From positions 1 through 5,330 of the forward strand of contig JAAYYJ010000046.1 in assembly GCA_012515455.1 (NCBI GenBank): 5,330 nt of DNA. The letters run 5' to 3'. This DNA is from Oligosphaeraceae bacterium (GTDB lineage Bacteria > Verrucomicrobiota > Lentisphaeria > Oligosphaerales > Oligosphaeraceae). Shown here piece after piece: positions 1 to 5,330 of this stretch; position 1 is the first letter of the stretch; each line of letters starts with the position of its first letter. The position numbers were made by a program, and so were the translations under genes. The notes under the pieces are model-generated. The model searched no databases, was not told the DNA's origin, and saw only the letters and a program-made list of their open reading frames with translations.

Positions 1-645
1 CTGGGACTGGGCCTGGACAACAGCCTGATTTCTTTGGAAACCGGTGACCCGCCGCTGTTTGACGTAGGCAGTCTGCCCCTGGTGGAAGCGATCCAGCAGG
101 CCGGTCTGAAAGAAGACCGCCAGCGGCCCTTGCGTTATTGGACCGTGAAGGAGCCGGTGGCCATCATGAATCACCGGGATGGTTTCCTGCTCTTCCAGCC
201 GGCTCCCGCCGGGGACTGCCGCCTGAGCCTGGATGTCGCGATCGACTTCCCGAATGTCATTGGCCAGCAACGCATCCAGTTCACTCTGACCCCGGAGGTA
301 TTCCGGTTCGGCTGTGAAGCGCGCACCAACTGCTCGGCTACCGAAATGCTGTACTGCCAGACCATCGGCAAGTTGTTCGCCGACACCCGCAATCTCGGCT
401 ACACCCGCAAGAACATCCTGATTGCCGGCAAGAAGAAGTATCTGAACGAACCGACCTTCACCCAGCAAGGCAAATCTCTCGAGGCGGTCTGGCACCGCGC
501 CTGCCTGGACCTGCTGGCTGCGCTGTCACTGCACGAGGACGGACGCCTGGCCGGGCATATCACTTCCTACAAAGCCGGCCATGCCCTCGATGCACAGCTG
601 CTGACGATGTTGTACATCCGTGATCTGCTGGAACCGCATCAATAA
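1..645 (+). CDS. LpxC-family protein (UDP-3-O-acyl-GlcNAc deacetylase homologue), 5'-truncated, divergent active site
   Basis: The frame is open from base 1, giving 214 residues and a TAA stop; the true start lies outside the window. The fragment matches the LpxC fold from just after the usual zinc-binding HxN segment: LGLGLDN (1-7), a PPLFDVGSLPLV stretch (17-28) corresponding to the canonical P-x-MDGSA-x-PFV, IDFPN (81-85), EART (106-109), and near the C-terminus YKAGHAL (190-196), corresponding to the YKSGHALN of E. coli LpxC with its catalytic His (here H194). LpxC removes acetate from UDP-3-O-acyl-GlcNAc, the committed step of lipid A synthesis. Several key positions differ. The canonical H-x3-D zinc pair is H165-x4-D170, the following GDL is AAL so the conserved Asp is Ala, and RTFG is RTNC. 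The GGSxxNA loop is not recognisable. Membership of the family is clear, but deacetylase activity is uncertain, so no symbol is given. The GspF-like gene starts 8 bases after the stop. Confidence 0.8.
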   Translation: MGLGLDNSLISLETGDPPLFDVGSLPLVEAIQQAGLKEDRQRPLRYWTVKEPVAIMNHRDGFLLFQPAPAGDCRLSLDVAIDFPNVIGQQRIQFTLTPEVFRFGCEARTNCSATEMLYCQTIGKLFADTRNLGYTRKNILIAGKKKYLNEPTFTQQGKSLEAVWHRACLDLLAALSLHEDGRLAGHITSYKAGHALDAQLLTMLYIRDLLEPHQ

Positions 646-653
646 CACTGCTG

Positions 654-1622
654 ATGTCTTTACTCAAGGACAAGATAGAATTCTACCATAGCTTGGCCAC
701 GCTGCTGGCAGCCGGGGTGCCGACACAGCGAGCCCTGGCGCAGCGTTTCCCAGGACGTTTCCAGCGGGTGTCCCGCCAGCTGCAGACGGCGATGGACGCC
801 GGCGCGGGGTTCTCCCAGGCGATGCGCGGCAGCCCCTGTTTCAGCACCTTCGAATGCAATCTGGTGCTCTCCGGTGAATCATGCGGCCGGACTCCTGAGA
901 CTCTGCGTTCCCTGGCTGACTGGTTCCAGCAGCAGGTCCGCCTGCGCGGAAAGATTATCACCGGTCTGCTCTATCCGATATTCATCTACCTGGTTGCCAA
1001 CTGCCTGCTGGGGCTGATCAGCGCCTTCACCAGCCGAGAGCAGATTTCCCAGATCGTCATCGCGACTATAGTCCGGCTGCTGGCCCCCTTTACCATCTAC
1101 CTGGTGGGCAAAAACGCGTACCGGCTGCTTAGCAAGTACGCGCTGTTCGGGCAGCTGCTGGCGCTGCTGCCAGTGTTCGGGACCCTGCAGCACCGGCTGG
1201 AGACCGCCCGCTTTTTCAAAGCCTTGTCGCTGTGCCTGACCGCCGGCCTGGATATGGCCCGCACCATCGATATTGCCGCCGGCTGCTGCCATAACCGCGC
1301 TTTTCGAGACCGTTTTCTGCAACTGCGGCCGCTGATTCTCGAGCAGGGACTGTCGTTCCGGGAGTCTTACGGGCGCATCCAGAGCCGCCGCGATATGTCC
1401 ACCCCGATCCTGGCTTTGCTTGACACCGGGGAACAAAGCGGCACTTTGGATGTCTATGCCAATAGACTGGCCGATTTGTTCAATGACGAAGCCGCCCGGA
1501 TTCAGGAACGCCTGACGGCGGTCCTGCCGGTGCTGATCTACATGGTCATTGTGATCTACGTGGCCCTGAAAATCATTTCCCTGGCGCAAGGATACATCTC
1601 TGAGCTGAACCAGCTCTTCTGA
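654..1622 (+). CDS. Short type II secretion / type IV pilus GspF-PilC family inner-membrane protein
   Basis: GspF/PilC proteins are inner-membrane platform proteins that link the assembly ATPase to the growing pseudopilus or pilus. This 322-residue protein has two T2SSF repeats. Repeat 1 spans about 8-125: FYHSLATLLAAGVP at 10-23, SGESCG at 73-78, then a hydrophobic helix at about 103-125. Repeat 2 spans about 184-311: ARFFKALSLCLTAGL at 185-199, GEQSG at 259-263, and a C-terminal helix at about 288-311. A further hydrophobic segment at about 133-153 gives three membrane helices, typical of the family. It is shorter than the usual roughly 400 residues because the N-terminal cytoplasmic extension is missing. 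The ATG at 654 puts the first repeat at the N-terminus, so I see no need for an earlier start, though no good ribosome binding site precedes it. No GspE, GspD or pilin gene lies in the window, so secretion, pilus or another machine cannot be distinguished. Confidence 0.9.
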   Translation: MSLLKDKIEFYHSLATLLAAGVPTQRALAQRFPGRFQRVSRQLQTAMDAGAGFSQAMRGSPCFSTFECNLVLSGESCGRTPETLRSLADWFQQQVRLRGKIITGLLYPIFIYLVANCLLGLISAFTSREQISQIVIATIVRLLAPFTIYLVGKNAYRLLSKYALFGQLLALLPVFGTLQHRLETARFFKALSLCLTAGLDMARTIDIAAGCCHNRAFRDRFLQLRPLILEQGLSFRESYGRIQSRRDMSTPILALLDTGEQSGTLDVYANRLADLFNDEAARIQERLTAVLPVLIYMVIVIYVALKIISLAQGYISELNQLF

Positions 1623-1626
1623 GCTG
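1602..1626 (+). repeat. Three alternating copies of a 6-base inverted repeat over the gspF-like stop codon
   Basis: GAGCTG (1602-1607), CAGCTC (1611-1616) and GAGCTG (1621-1626) follow each other with spacers AAC and TTCT. The middle copy is the exact reverse complement of both outer copies, so two mutually exclusive 6-bp hairpins are possible. The second includes the TGA stop at 1620-1622. No T-rich tract follows, so this is not a standard intrinsic terminator. The element is short and partly coding, and it may be chance in CTG-rich DNA. Confidence 0.4.
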
Positions 1627-1670
1627 CTCTGGCAATCGCATTCTTCACCGTTCTGATCTGACCAAATATC

Positions 1671-2546
1671 ATGGCAAGCAACGATACCTGGCGCTCTTTA
1701 TATCCCTTCCAGTCACGTTACCAGCGCACCGCTGGCGGTCACCGCCAGCATTATGTTGACCAGGGAGAGGGATTCCCGCTGGTAATGGTGCACGGCAACC
1801 CTACCTGGTCCTTCATGTTCCGCGAGGTGATCCAGGCCGGCACCAAAGCCGGCCGGCGCTGCATAGCCCCGGATCATCTCGGCTGCGGCCTCTCTGACAA
1901 ACCGCAGGACTGGCCCTATCACCTGGAACAACATATCGACAACCTCGAGCAGCTGCTGGACCAGGAACTGCAGCTGCCCCAGATGGACCTGCTGCTGCAC
2001 GACTGGGGCGGCGGGGTGGGAATGGGCTACGCGACCAGGCACCCGGAGAAAATCCGGCGGATCATCCTGATGAACACTGCGGCTTATCTCTCAGATGACT
2101 GCCCCAAGCGCATCTTCCTGGTCCGTTGCCCCTTCCTGGGAGCTTTCCTGGTGCGCGGCTTGAATGCCTTCGTGGAGATGGCCTTGATTATGGCTCCGGC
2201 CAAACCGCTGCCGCCGGCAGTAAAAGCGGGGTACCGTTTCCCCTACCAGAATTACCGCGACCGCATAGCGACGCAGCGTTTTGCCCAGGACATCCCGTTG
2301 CGGCCCAGTCATCCCACCTGGAAGACCCTGCAGGAGATTGAGAGCCGCCTGCCCTTGTTGCGGGAACGCCAGATACTGCTCTGCTGGGGCGAGAAAGATT
2401 TCTGTTTCAATATGCGCTTCTTCGAACGCTGGAAAACCGAATTTTTCCCTGCGGCGGAGGCATACAGCTTCCCGGGCGCCTCGCATTACCTGCTGGAAGA
2501 CGACCCGCAGGAAATCATCCCGCTGGTGCTGGATTTCCTGCAATAA
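1671..2546 (+). CDS. oleB: OleB-like alpha/beta hydrolase (beta-lactone decarboxylase, haloalkane dehalogenase subfamily III)
   Basis: OleB converts cis-3-alkyl-4-alkyl-beta-lactones to cis-alkenes plus CO2, the last step of long-chain olefin synthesis by OleABCD. The 291 residues form a complete alpha/beta-hydrolase with haloalkane dehalogenase-type residues: HGNPTWS at 41-47 (Asn43 as stabilising residue), HDWGG at 110-114 (nucleophile Asp111 and Trp112), WGEKD at 239-243 (likely catalytic acid Asp243) and SHYLLED at 271-277 (catalytic His272). The cap region carries VRGLNAF (161-167) and RIATQRFAQDIPL (198-210), which I recall as typical of OleB and not of general dehalogenases. The start is the first ATG after an in-frame TGA at 1659-1661, and YPFQSRY soon after matches the usual N-terminus. 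No Shine-Dalgarno is evident. oleA, oleC and oleD are not in the window. A dehalogenase acting on another substrate remains possible. Confidence 0.8.
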   Translation: MASNDTWRSLYPFQSRYQRTAGGHRQHYVDQGEGFPLVMVHGNPTWSFMFREVIQAGTKAGRRCIAPDHLGCGLSDKPQDWPYHLEQHIDNLEQLLDQELQLPQMDLLLHDWGGGVGMGYATRHPEKIRRIILMNTAAYLSDDCPKRIFLVRCPFLGAFLVRGLNAFVEMALIMAPAKPLPPAVKAGYRFPYQNYRDRIATQRFAQDIPLRPSHPTWKTLQEIESRLPLLRERQILLCWGEKDFCFNMRFFERWKTEFFPAAEAYSFPGASHYLLEDDPQEIIPLVLDFLQ

Positions 2547-2573
2547 CCAACTCCTGCCCTGCGGCATAATGAT

Positions 2574-2578
2574 GGAGG
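2574..2578 (+). promoter_or_regulatory. Shine-Dalgarno site of the zinc metallopeptidase gene
   Basis: GGAGG lies 9 bases before the ATG at 2588. It decides between three nearby ATGs: 2581 is too close (2 bases), 2588 is well spaced, and 2591 is 12 bases away. It is the only strong ribosome binding site among the five gene starts in the window. Confidence 0.75.
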
Positions 2579-2587
2579 AAATGCATT

Positions 2588-3280
2588 ATGATGCTCGATC
2601 CCGTATATTTTATTTTCGCTCTGCCCGGCCTGCTTTTTGCCATGCTGGCCTCATTCTACGTCAAGAGCACCTTCGCCCGTTATGCTAAAGTCACAGCCAG
2701 AAGCGGCATGACTGGCGCCCAGGCCGCCTCGGAAATGCTGCAGCGCTCCGGCGTGCACAATGTGCGCATCGAGCGGGTCAGCGGTTTTCTCAGCGACCAT
2801 TATGACCCCGGGGCCCATGCCCTGCGCCTGTCCCCGGAGGTGTATGATTCGCCCAGCCTCTCGGCCATCGGGGTGGCCTGCCATGAAGCCGGGCACGCCT
2901 TGCAGCACGCGGGCAATTACGCTTTCCTGGGCTTGCGCACTGCGCTGGTGCCGGTTGCCAATCTGGGCAGCACGCTCGCCTACCCGCTGTTCTTCATCGG
3001 CCTGATCTTCAGCAGCATGGCCCTGGTCAAACTCGGCATCCTGCTGTTCTCCGCGGCTCTGCTGTTCACTATCGTGACCCTGCCGGTGGAATGGAACGCC
3101 AGCAGCCGGGCCAAGCAGGCGATGGTCAACTGCGGGCTGGTCACCCCGTCGGAGGCCAGCGACGCAGCCAGCGTCCTGAATGCCGCTTTCATGACTTACG
3201 TCGCCAGTGCCATCAGCGCCCTGCTCACCCTGCTGTACTACCTGTTCCGGGCTGGACTGCTGGGCGGACGCCGGGATTGA
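2588..3280 (+). CDS. Membrane zinc metallopeptidase, YugP family
   Basis: The 230-residue length, the membrane layout and the motifs fit the YugP-type neutral zinc metallopeptidases. An N-terminal membrane helix (about 4-24) is followed by VKSTFARYAKV (25-35), a family hallmark, and a soluble part with SGFLSDHYDP (65-74). The HExxH zinc site is HEAGH (99-103), with His99 and His103 as ligands and Glu100 as catalytic base. LPVEWNASSRA (165-175) probably gives the third ligand, Glu168. Hydrophobic segments at about 118-140, 145-166 and 199-221 make it a multi-pass membrane protein. Physiological substrates of the family are poorly known; a role in membrane protein turnover is inference. The ATG at 2588 is supported by GGAGG at 2574-2578; ATG 2591 would shorten it by one residue. 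The birA start follows 17 bases after the stop. Confidence 0.9.
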   Translation: MMLDPVYFIFALPGLLFAMLASFYVKSTFARYAKVTARSGMTGAQAASEMLQRSGVHNVRIERVSGFLSDHYDPGAHALRLSPEVYDSPSLSAIGVACHEAGHALQHAGNYAFLGLRTALVPVANLGSTLAYPLFFIGLIFSSMALVKLGILLFSAALLFTIVTLPVEWNASSRAKQAMVNCGLVTPSEASDAASVLNAAFMTYVASAISALLTLLYYLFRAGLLGGRRD

Positions 3281-3297
3281 TCCCACTGAGTCCCGCC

Positions 3298-4101
3298 ATG
3301 AGCGCACCAACCCCCGACAATGTCTTCCCGCTCCTGAGCACCAGCATGCTGGGGAGGCAGCTGATTTACGAGCAGAGCGTGCCCTCCACCAACCGCCTGG
3401 CCGCCGAATTGGCGGAACGCGGTGCCCCGGAAGGGCTGCTGGTAGTGGCCGAGAGACAGCCCACCGGACGCGGACGGCAGGACCGGAGCTGGTTCTCGGC
3501 CCCGGAACAGAACCTGACCTTCTCGCTCTTGCTGCGTCCGACTGTGCCCTCCGCCCGGATTCCGGAAATCGCCCTGCTCGCGGCGCTGGCCCTGCACTCG
3601 TCCCTCAAAGCGGTGGTGCCCGAGCTGGTCATCAGCCTGAAATGGCCCAACGATCTGCTGTTCGAGGGGAAGAAGCTCTGCGGCATCCTCTGTGAGAGTG
3701 CCATCACCCCTGAGTACGGCCTGCAGGTCGTGGTCGGCATCGGCTTGAATGTCAACTGCCCGCGGCAGGCCTTCCCGCCTGAACTGCAGCTGCGCTCGAC
3801 ATCGTTGCGGATGGCCAGCGGCGAAGAACAGGACCGCAGCCGCATCCTGGCCGAATTCCTAAATCAGTTCGAGCCCTGCTACCAGCACTGGCTGCAGGAC
3901 CGCGACCTGGGCGCATTCCTGCCGGCCTGGCAGGCGGCCGACCTGCTTTACGGAAGGAACGTGACTCTCGACACCCCGGCGGGATTAGTCTCCGGGCAAG
4001 CCCAGGGTATCAGCCCGGACGGCCGTTTGCGCCTGCGCCTGCCGGATGGACGCCTGACCCTGGTCTCCTGCGGCGACGCCCATCTCGCACCGCTGGATTG
4101 A
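3298..4101 (+). CDS. birA: Biotin--[acetyl-CoA-carboxylase] ligase (BirA), monofunctional
   Basis: The enzyme makes biotinyl-5'-AMP from biotin and ATP and transfers biotin to a lysine of carboxyl-carrier proteins, such as that of acetyl-CoA carboxylase, in the cytoplasm. Its 267 residues hold the BirA/LplA catalytic domain and a small C-terminal domain. Motifs seen are SVPSTNRLA (27-35), GRGRQDRSW (57-65, the biotin/AMP-binding loop, usually GRGRxGRxW), LKWPNDLLFEGKKLCGIL (114-131) with the catalytic KWPND lysine at 115, and GIGLNVN (147-153). Residues from about 215 to 265 fit the SH3-like C-terminal domain. There is no N-terminal winged helix, so this is the group I type without repressor function. 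The frame is open further upstream to an ATG at 3091, but that would add 69 residues overlapping the peptidase gene and matching nothing, so ATG 3298 is chosen. The helicase starts 16 bases downstream. Confidence 0.95.
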   Translation: MSAPTPDNVFPLLSTSMLGRQLIYEQSVPSTNRLAAELAERGAPEGLLVVAERQPTGRGRQDRSWFSAPEQNLTFSLLLRPTVPSARIPEIALLAALALHSSLKAVVPELVISLKWPNDLLFEGKKLCGILCESAITPEYGLQVVVGIGLNVNCPRQAFPPELQLRSTSLRMASGEEQDRSRILAEFLNQFEPCYQHWLQDRDLGAFLPAWQAADLLYGRNVTLDTPAGLVSGQAQGISPDGRLRLRLPDGRLTLVSCGDAHLAPLD

Positions 4102-4117
4102 ATCCACCCGCCAGATT

Positions 4118-5330
4118 ATGGCTATGCTGACTATCTCTTTCCAGCACGGTACCCTGCTGCTCGAGACGGGCGCGGACCCGCTGCCGCCAGGTCTGGAGGC
4201 GTACTGCCGTTACGATGAACGCAGCGCCTGCCACCGCGCCGAGGCGTTGTACTATGCCCCGATTATCACTTATTTGTACCGGCAGCAGATTCCGTACCGT
4301 GACCAAGCTCGCACCTATCAGGAGCTGTCCCTGACTTTGCACGATCCCCGCCCGCCCCGCCCCTACCAGCTTGAGGCTCTGCAAAGCTGGCGTCAAGGTG
4401 GCCGGCGGGGGGTGGTAGTGCTGCCCACCGGCACCGGCAAATCCTTTCTCGCCGCGCAGGCCATCCGGCAATGCTTGCGTTCGACTCTGGTGGTGGTGCC
4501 CACTCTCGATTTGCTGGCCCAGTGGGCGGAGCAGCTCGAGCGTTCCTTCGCCTGTCCGATTGGGATGCTGGGAGGCGGCAGTCACCAGCTGGAGGAGATC
4601 ACCGTCAGCACCTACGATTCGGCTGTCTTGCAGATGGAATTCATCGGCAGCCGCTTCGGGCTGCTGGTGGTCGATGAGTGCCATCATCTCAGCGGCGCAG
4701 TCTACCGCCAGCTGGCCCGACTCTGCCTCGCGCCCTTCCGCCTGGGGCTGACTGCCACCCCGGACGAGGCGGCGCCGGGTGAAGACTCTCCCCCGTCGGA
4801 GCTGCTGGGGGGAATCTGCTACCGGCGTGAGATTGACGAATTGGAGGGCAAGGTCCTGTCACCCTACCAGACCGAGACCATCCCGGTTGAGCTGGATGAG
4901 GATGAACAGCAGCAATACGACTACCACCGCAATATCTACCTGCAGTTCCTGCTGCAAAACCGCATCCGCCTGGATGCCCGGCAGGGCTGGGGGCTGTTCC
5001 TGCGCGCCTGTGCCCGCAATGCCGAGGGACGCATTGCCCTGAAAGCTTACTTCACCCAACGCCAGATCGCCCGTTCGGGGCGGGCCAAGCTGCGCAAAAT
5101 CTGGGAGCTGCTGCAGTATCATCGCGGCGCCCGGGTGCTCATTTTCACCGCCGACAACCACACCGCCTATAAAATCGGCGAGCAGTTCTTTCTGCCGGTG
5201 CTGACCCACCACAGCAAGATCAATGAACGCCGCGACATGCTGAGCGCTTTCCGGCGGGGCGACTACCCCATCCTGGTAACCAGCAAGGTCCTGAACGAGG
5301 GCGTGGATGTCCCGGAGGCCAATATCGGCA
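4118..5330 (+). CDS. XPB/SSL2-family DNA helicase, 3'-truncated by the window edge
   Basis: This is a superfamily 2 helicase of the XPB type, which opens or translocates on duplex DNA in repair; eukaryotic XPB works in TFIIH. The visible 404 residues hold an N-terminal domain resembling the damage-recognition domain of archaeal XPB (about 1-80, with HGTLLLE at 10-16), then RPYQLEAL (81-88), Walker A PTGTGKS (103-109), VVPTLDLLAQW (126-136), STYDSA (164-169), Walker B DECHH (186-190, where XPB often has DEVHH) and motif III LGLTATP (209-215). A thumb-like insert at about 260-320 is followed by helicase domain 2 with LIFT (341-344) and NEGVDVPEANIG (393-404). The last part, including the motif VI arginines, is outside the window. 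The segment after motif III lacks the RED triplet of archaeal XPB. ATG 4118 is the first start after birA; ATG 4124 is an alternative. No Shine-Dalgarno is visible. Confidence 0.93.
   Translation, partial: MAMLTISFQHGTLLLETGADPLPPGLEAYCRYDERSACHRAEALYYAPIITYLYRQQIPYRDQARTYQELSLTLHDPRPPRPYQLEALQSWRQGGRRGVVVLPTGTGKSFLAAQAIRQCLRSTLVVVPTLDLLAQWAEQLERSFACPIGMLGGGSHQLEEITVSTYDSAVLQMEFIGSRFGLLVVDECHHLSGAVYRQLARLCLAPFRLGLTATPDEAAPGEDSPPSELLGGICYRREIDELEGKVLSPYQTETIPVELDEDEQQQYDYHRNIYLQFLLQNRIRLDARQGWGLFLRACARNAEGRIALKAYFTQRQIARSGRAKLRKIWELLQYHRGARVLIFTADNHTAYKIGEQFFLPVLTHHSKINERRDMLSAFRRGDYPILVTSKVLNEGVDVPEANIG

Larger units (their letters stand above)
1..5330 (+). other. Probable single transcription unit of six co-directional genes
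   Basis: All six genes run in the same direction with gaps of 8, 48, 41, 17 and 16 bases. None of the gaps holds a convincing promoter or a hairpin followed by a T tract. The two wider gaps, before the OleB-like gene and before the peptidase gene, are the only places where an internal promoter could fit. Co-transcription is inferred from layout alone. Confidence 0.55.

Noticed and set aside
34..645. TTG at 34 as the start of the LpxC-like gene
   Set aside because: The frame is open to base 1, and residues 1-7 (LGLGLDN) already match an internal LpxC segment, so the gene is truncated by the window and does not start here.
879..1589. Long antisense open frame opposite the GspF-like gene (236 codons)
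   Set aside because: The sense protein has clear family motifs. The antisense product is rich in Gln, Gly and Asp with no recognisable domain, which is typical of the complement of CTG/GCC-rich coding DNA.
1644..1672. TTCACC - 17 bases - TATCAT as a promoter for the OleB-like gene
   Set aside because: The -10 box would overlap the ATG, so transcription would begin inside the coding region.
1671..2546. Haloalkane dehalogenase as the primary function of the alpha/beta hydrolase
   Set aside because: The catalytic residues fit both, but the cap motifs resemble OleB more closely. Kept as an alternative only.
2565..2570. CATAAT as a -10 promoter element before the peptidase gene
   Set aside because: The position 17 bases upstream (AATAAC) does not resemble a -35 box and no TGn extension precedes it.
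2281..2688. Open frame overlapping the end of the OleB-like gene and the start of the peptidase gene
   Set aside because: It is out of frame with both well-supported genes. Its product is low-complexity (Cys/Arg/Ser-rich) with no domain.
3091..3297. Upstream extension of BirA from ATG 3091
   Set aside because: The 69 extra residues overlap the peptidase gene, are compositionally odd (Gln/Arg/Pro-rich) and do not resemble the BirA helix-turn-helix domain.
4471..5042. Short + strand open frames at 4471-4677, 4560-4751 and 4779-5042
   Set aside because: They lie inside the helicase gene in other frames; the helicase frame carries all the motifs without interruption.

Overview
The window is a compact block of high-GC, CTG-rich bacterial DNA with six genes, all on the + strand. 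Gaps between them are only 8 to 48 bases, so they could form one operon. The first and last genes are cut by the window edges. I found no RNA genes, insertion sequences, CRISPR arrays, convincing promoters or intrinsic terminators.

Order: (1) the 3' part of an LpxC-family gene (1-645), related to the zinc deacetylase of lipid A synthesis but altered at several catalytic positions; (2) a short GspF/PilC-type inner-membrane protein (654-1622); (3) an OleB-type alpha/beta hydrolase of the haloalkane dehalogenase fold (1671-2546); (4) a membrane-bound YugP-type zinc metallopeptidase (2588-3280); (5) a biotin-protein ligase, BirA, without the DNA-binding domain (3298-4101); (6) an XPB/SSL2-type DNA helicase that runs off the right edge (4118-5330).

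An LpxC relative together with a GspF relative points to a two-membrane (diderm) bacterium. OleB homologues are known from Planctomycetota, Verrucomicrobiota and Lentisphaerota as well as some Proteobacteria and other groups. A PVC-type organism is my best guess, but it is an inference from gene content and has low confidence. Only the peptidase gene has a clear Shine-Dalgarno sequence.

The genes do not form one recognisable pathway. The first three and BirA can be loosely tied to envelope or fatty-acyl metabolism: LpxC-like (lipid A), GspF (pilus or secretion platform), OleB (olefinic hydrocarbon from condensed acyl chains) and BirA (activates biotin carboxylases such as acetyl-CoA carboxylase). 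The peptidase and helicase look like housekeeping passengers. I see no clear sign of a new defence or mobile system. The best leads are the altered active site of the LpxC relative, the lone OleB, and the changed RED-motif region of the XPB helicase.
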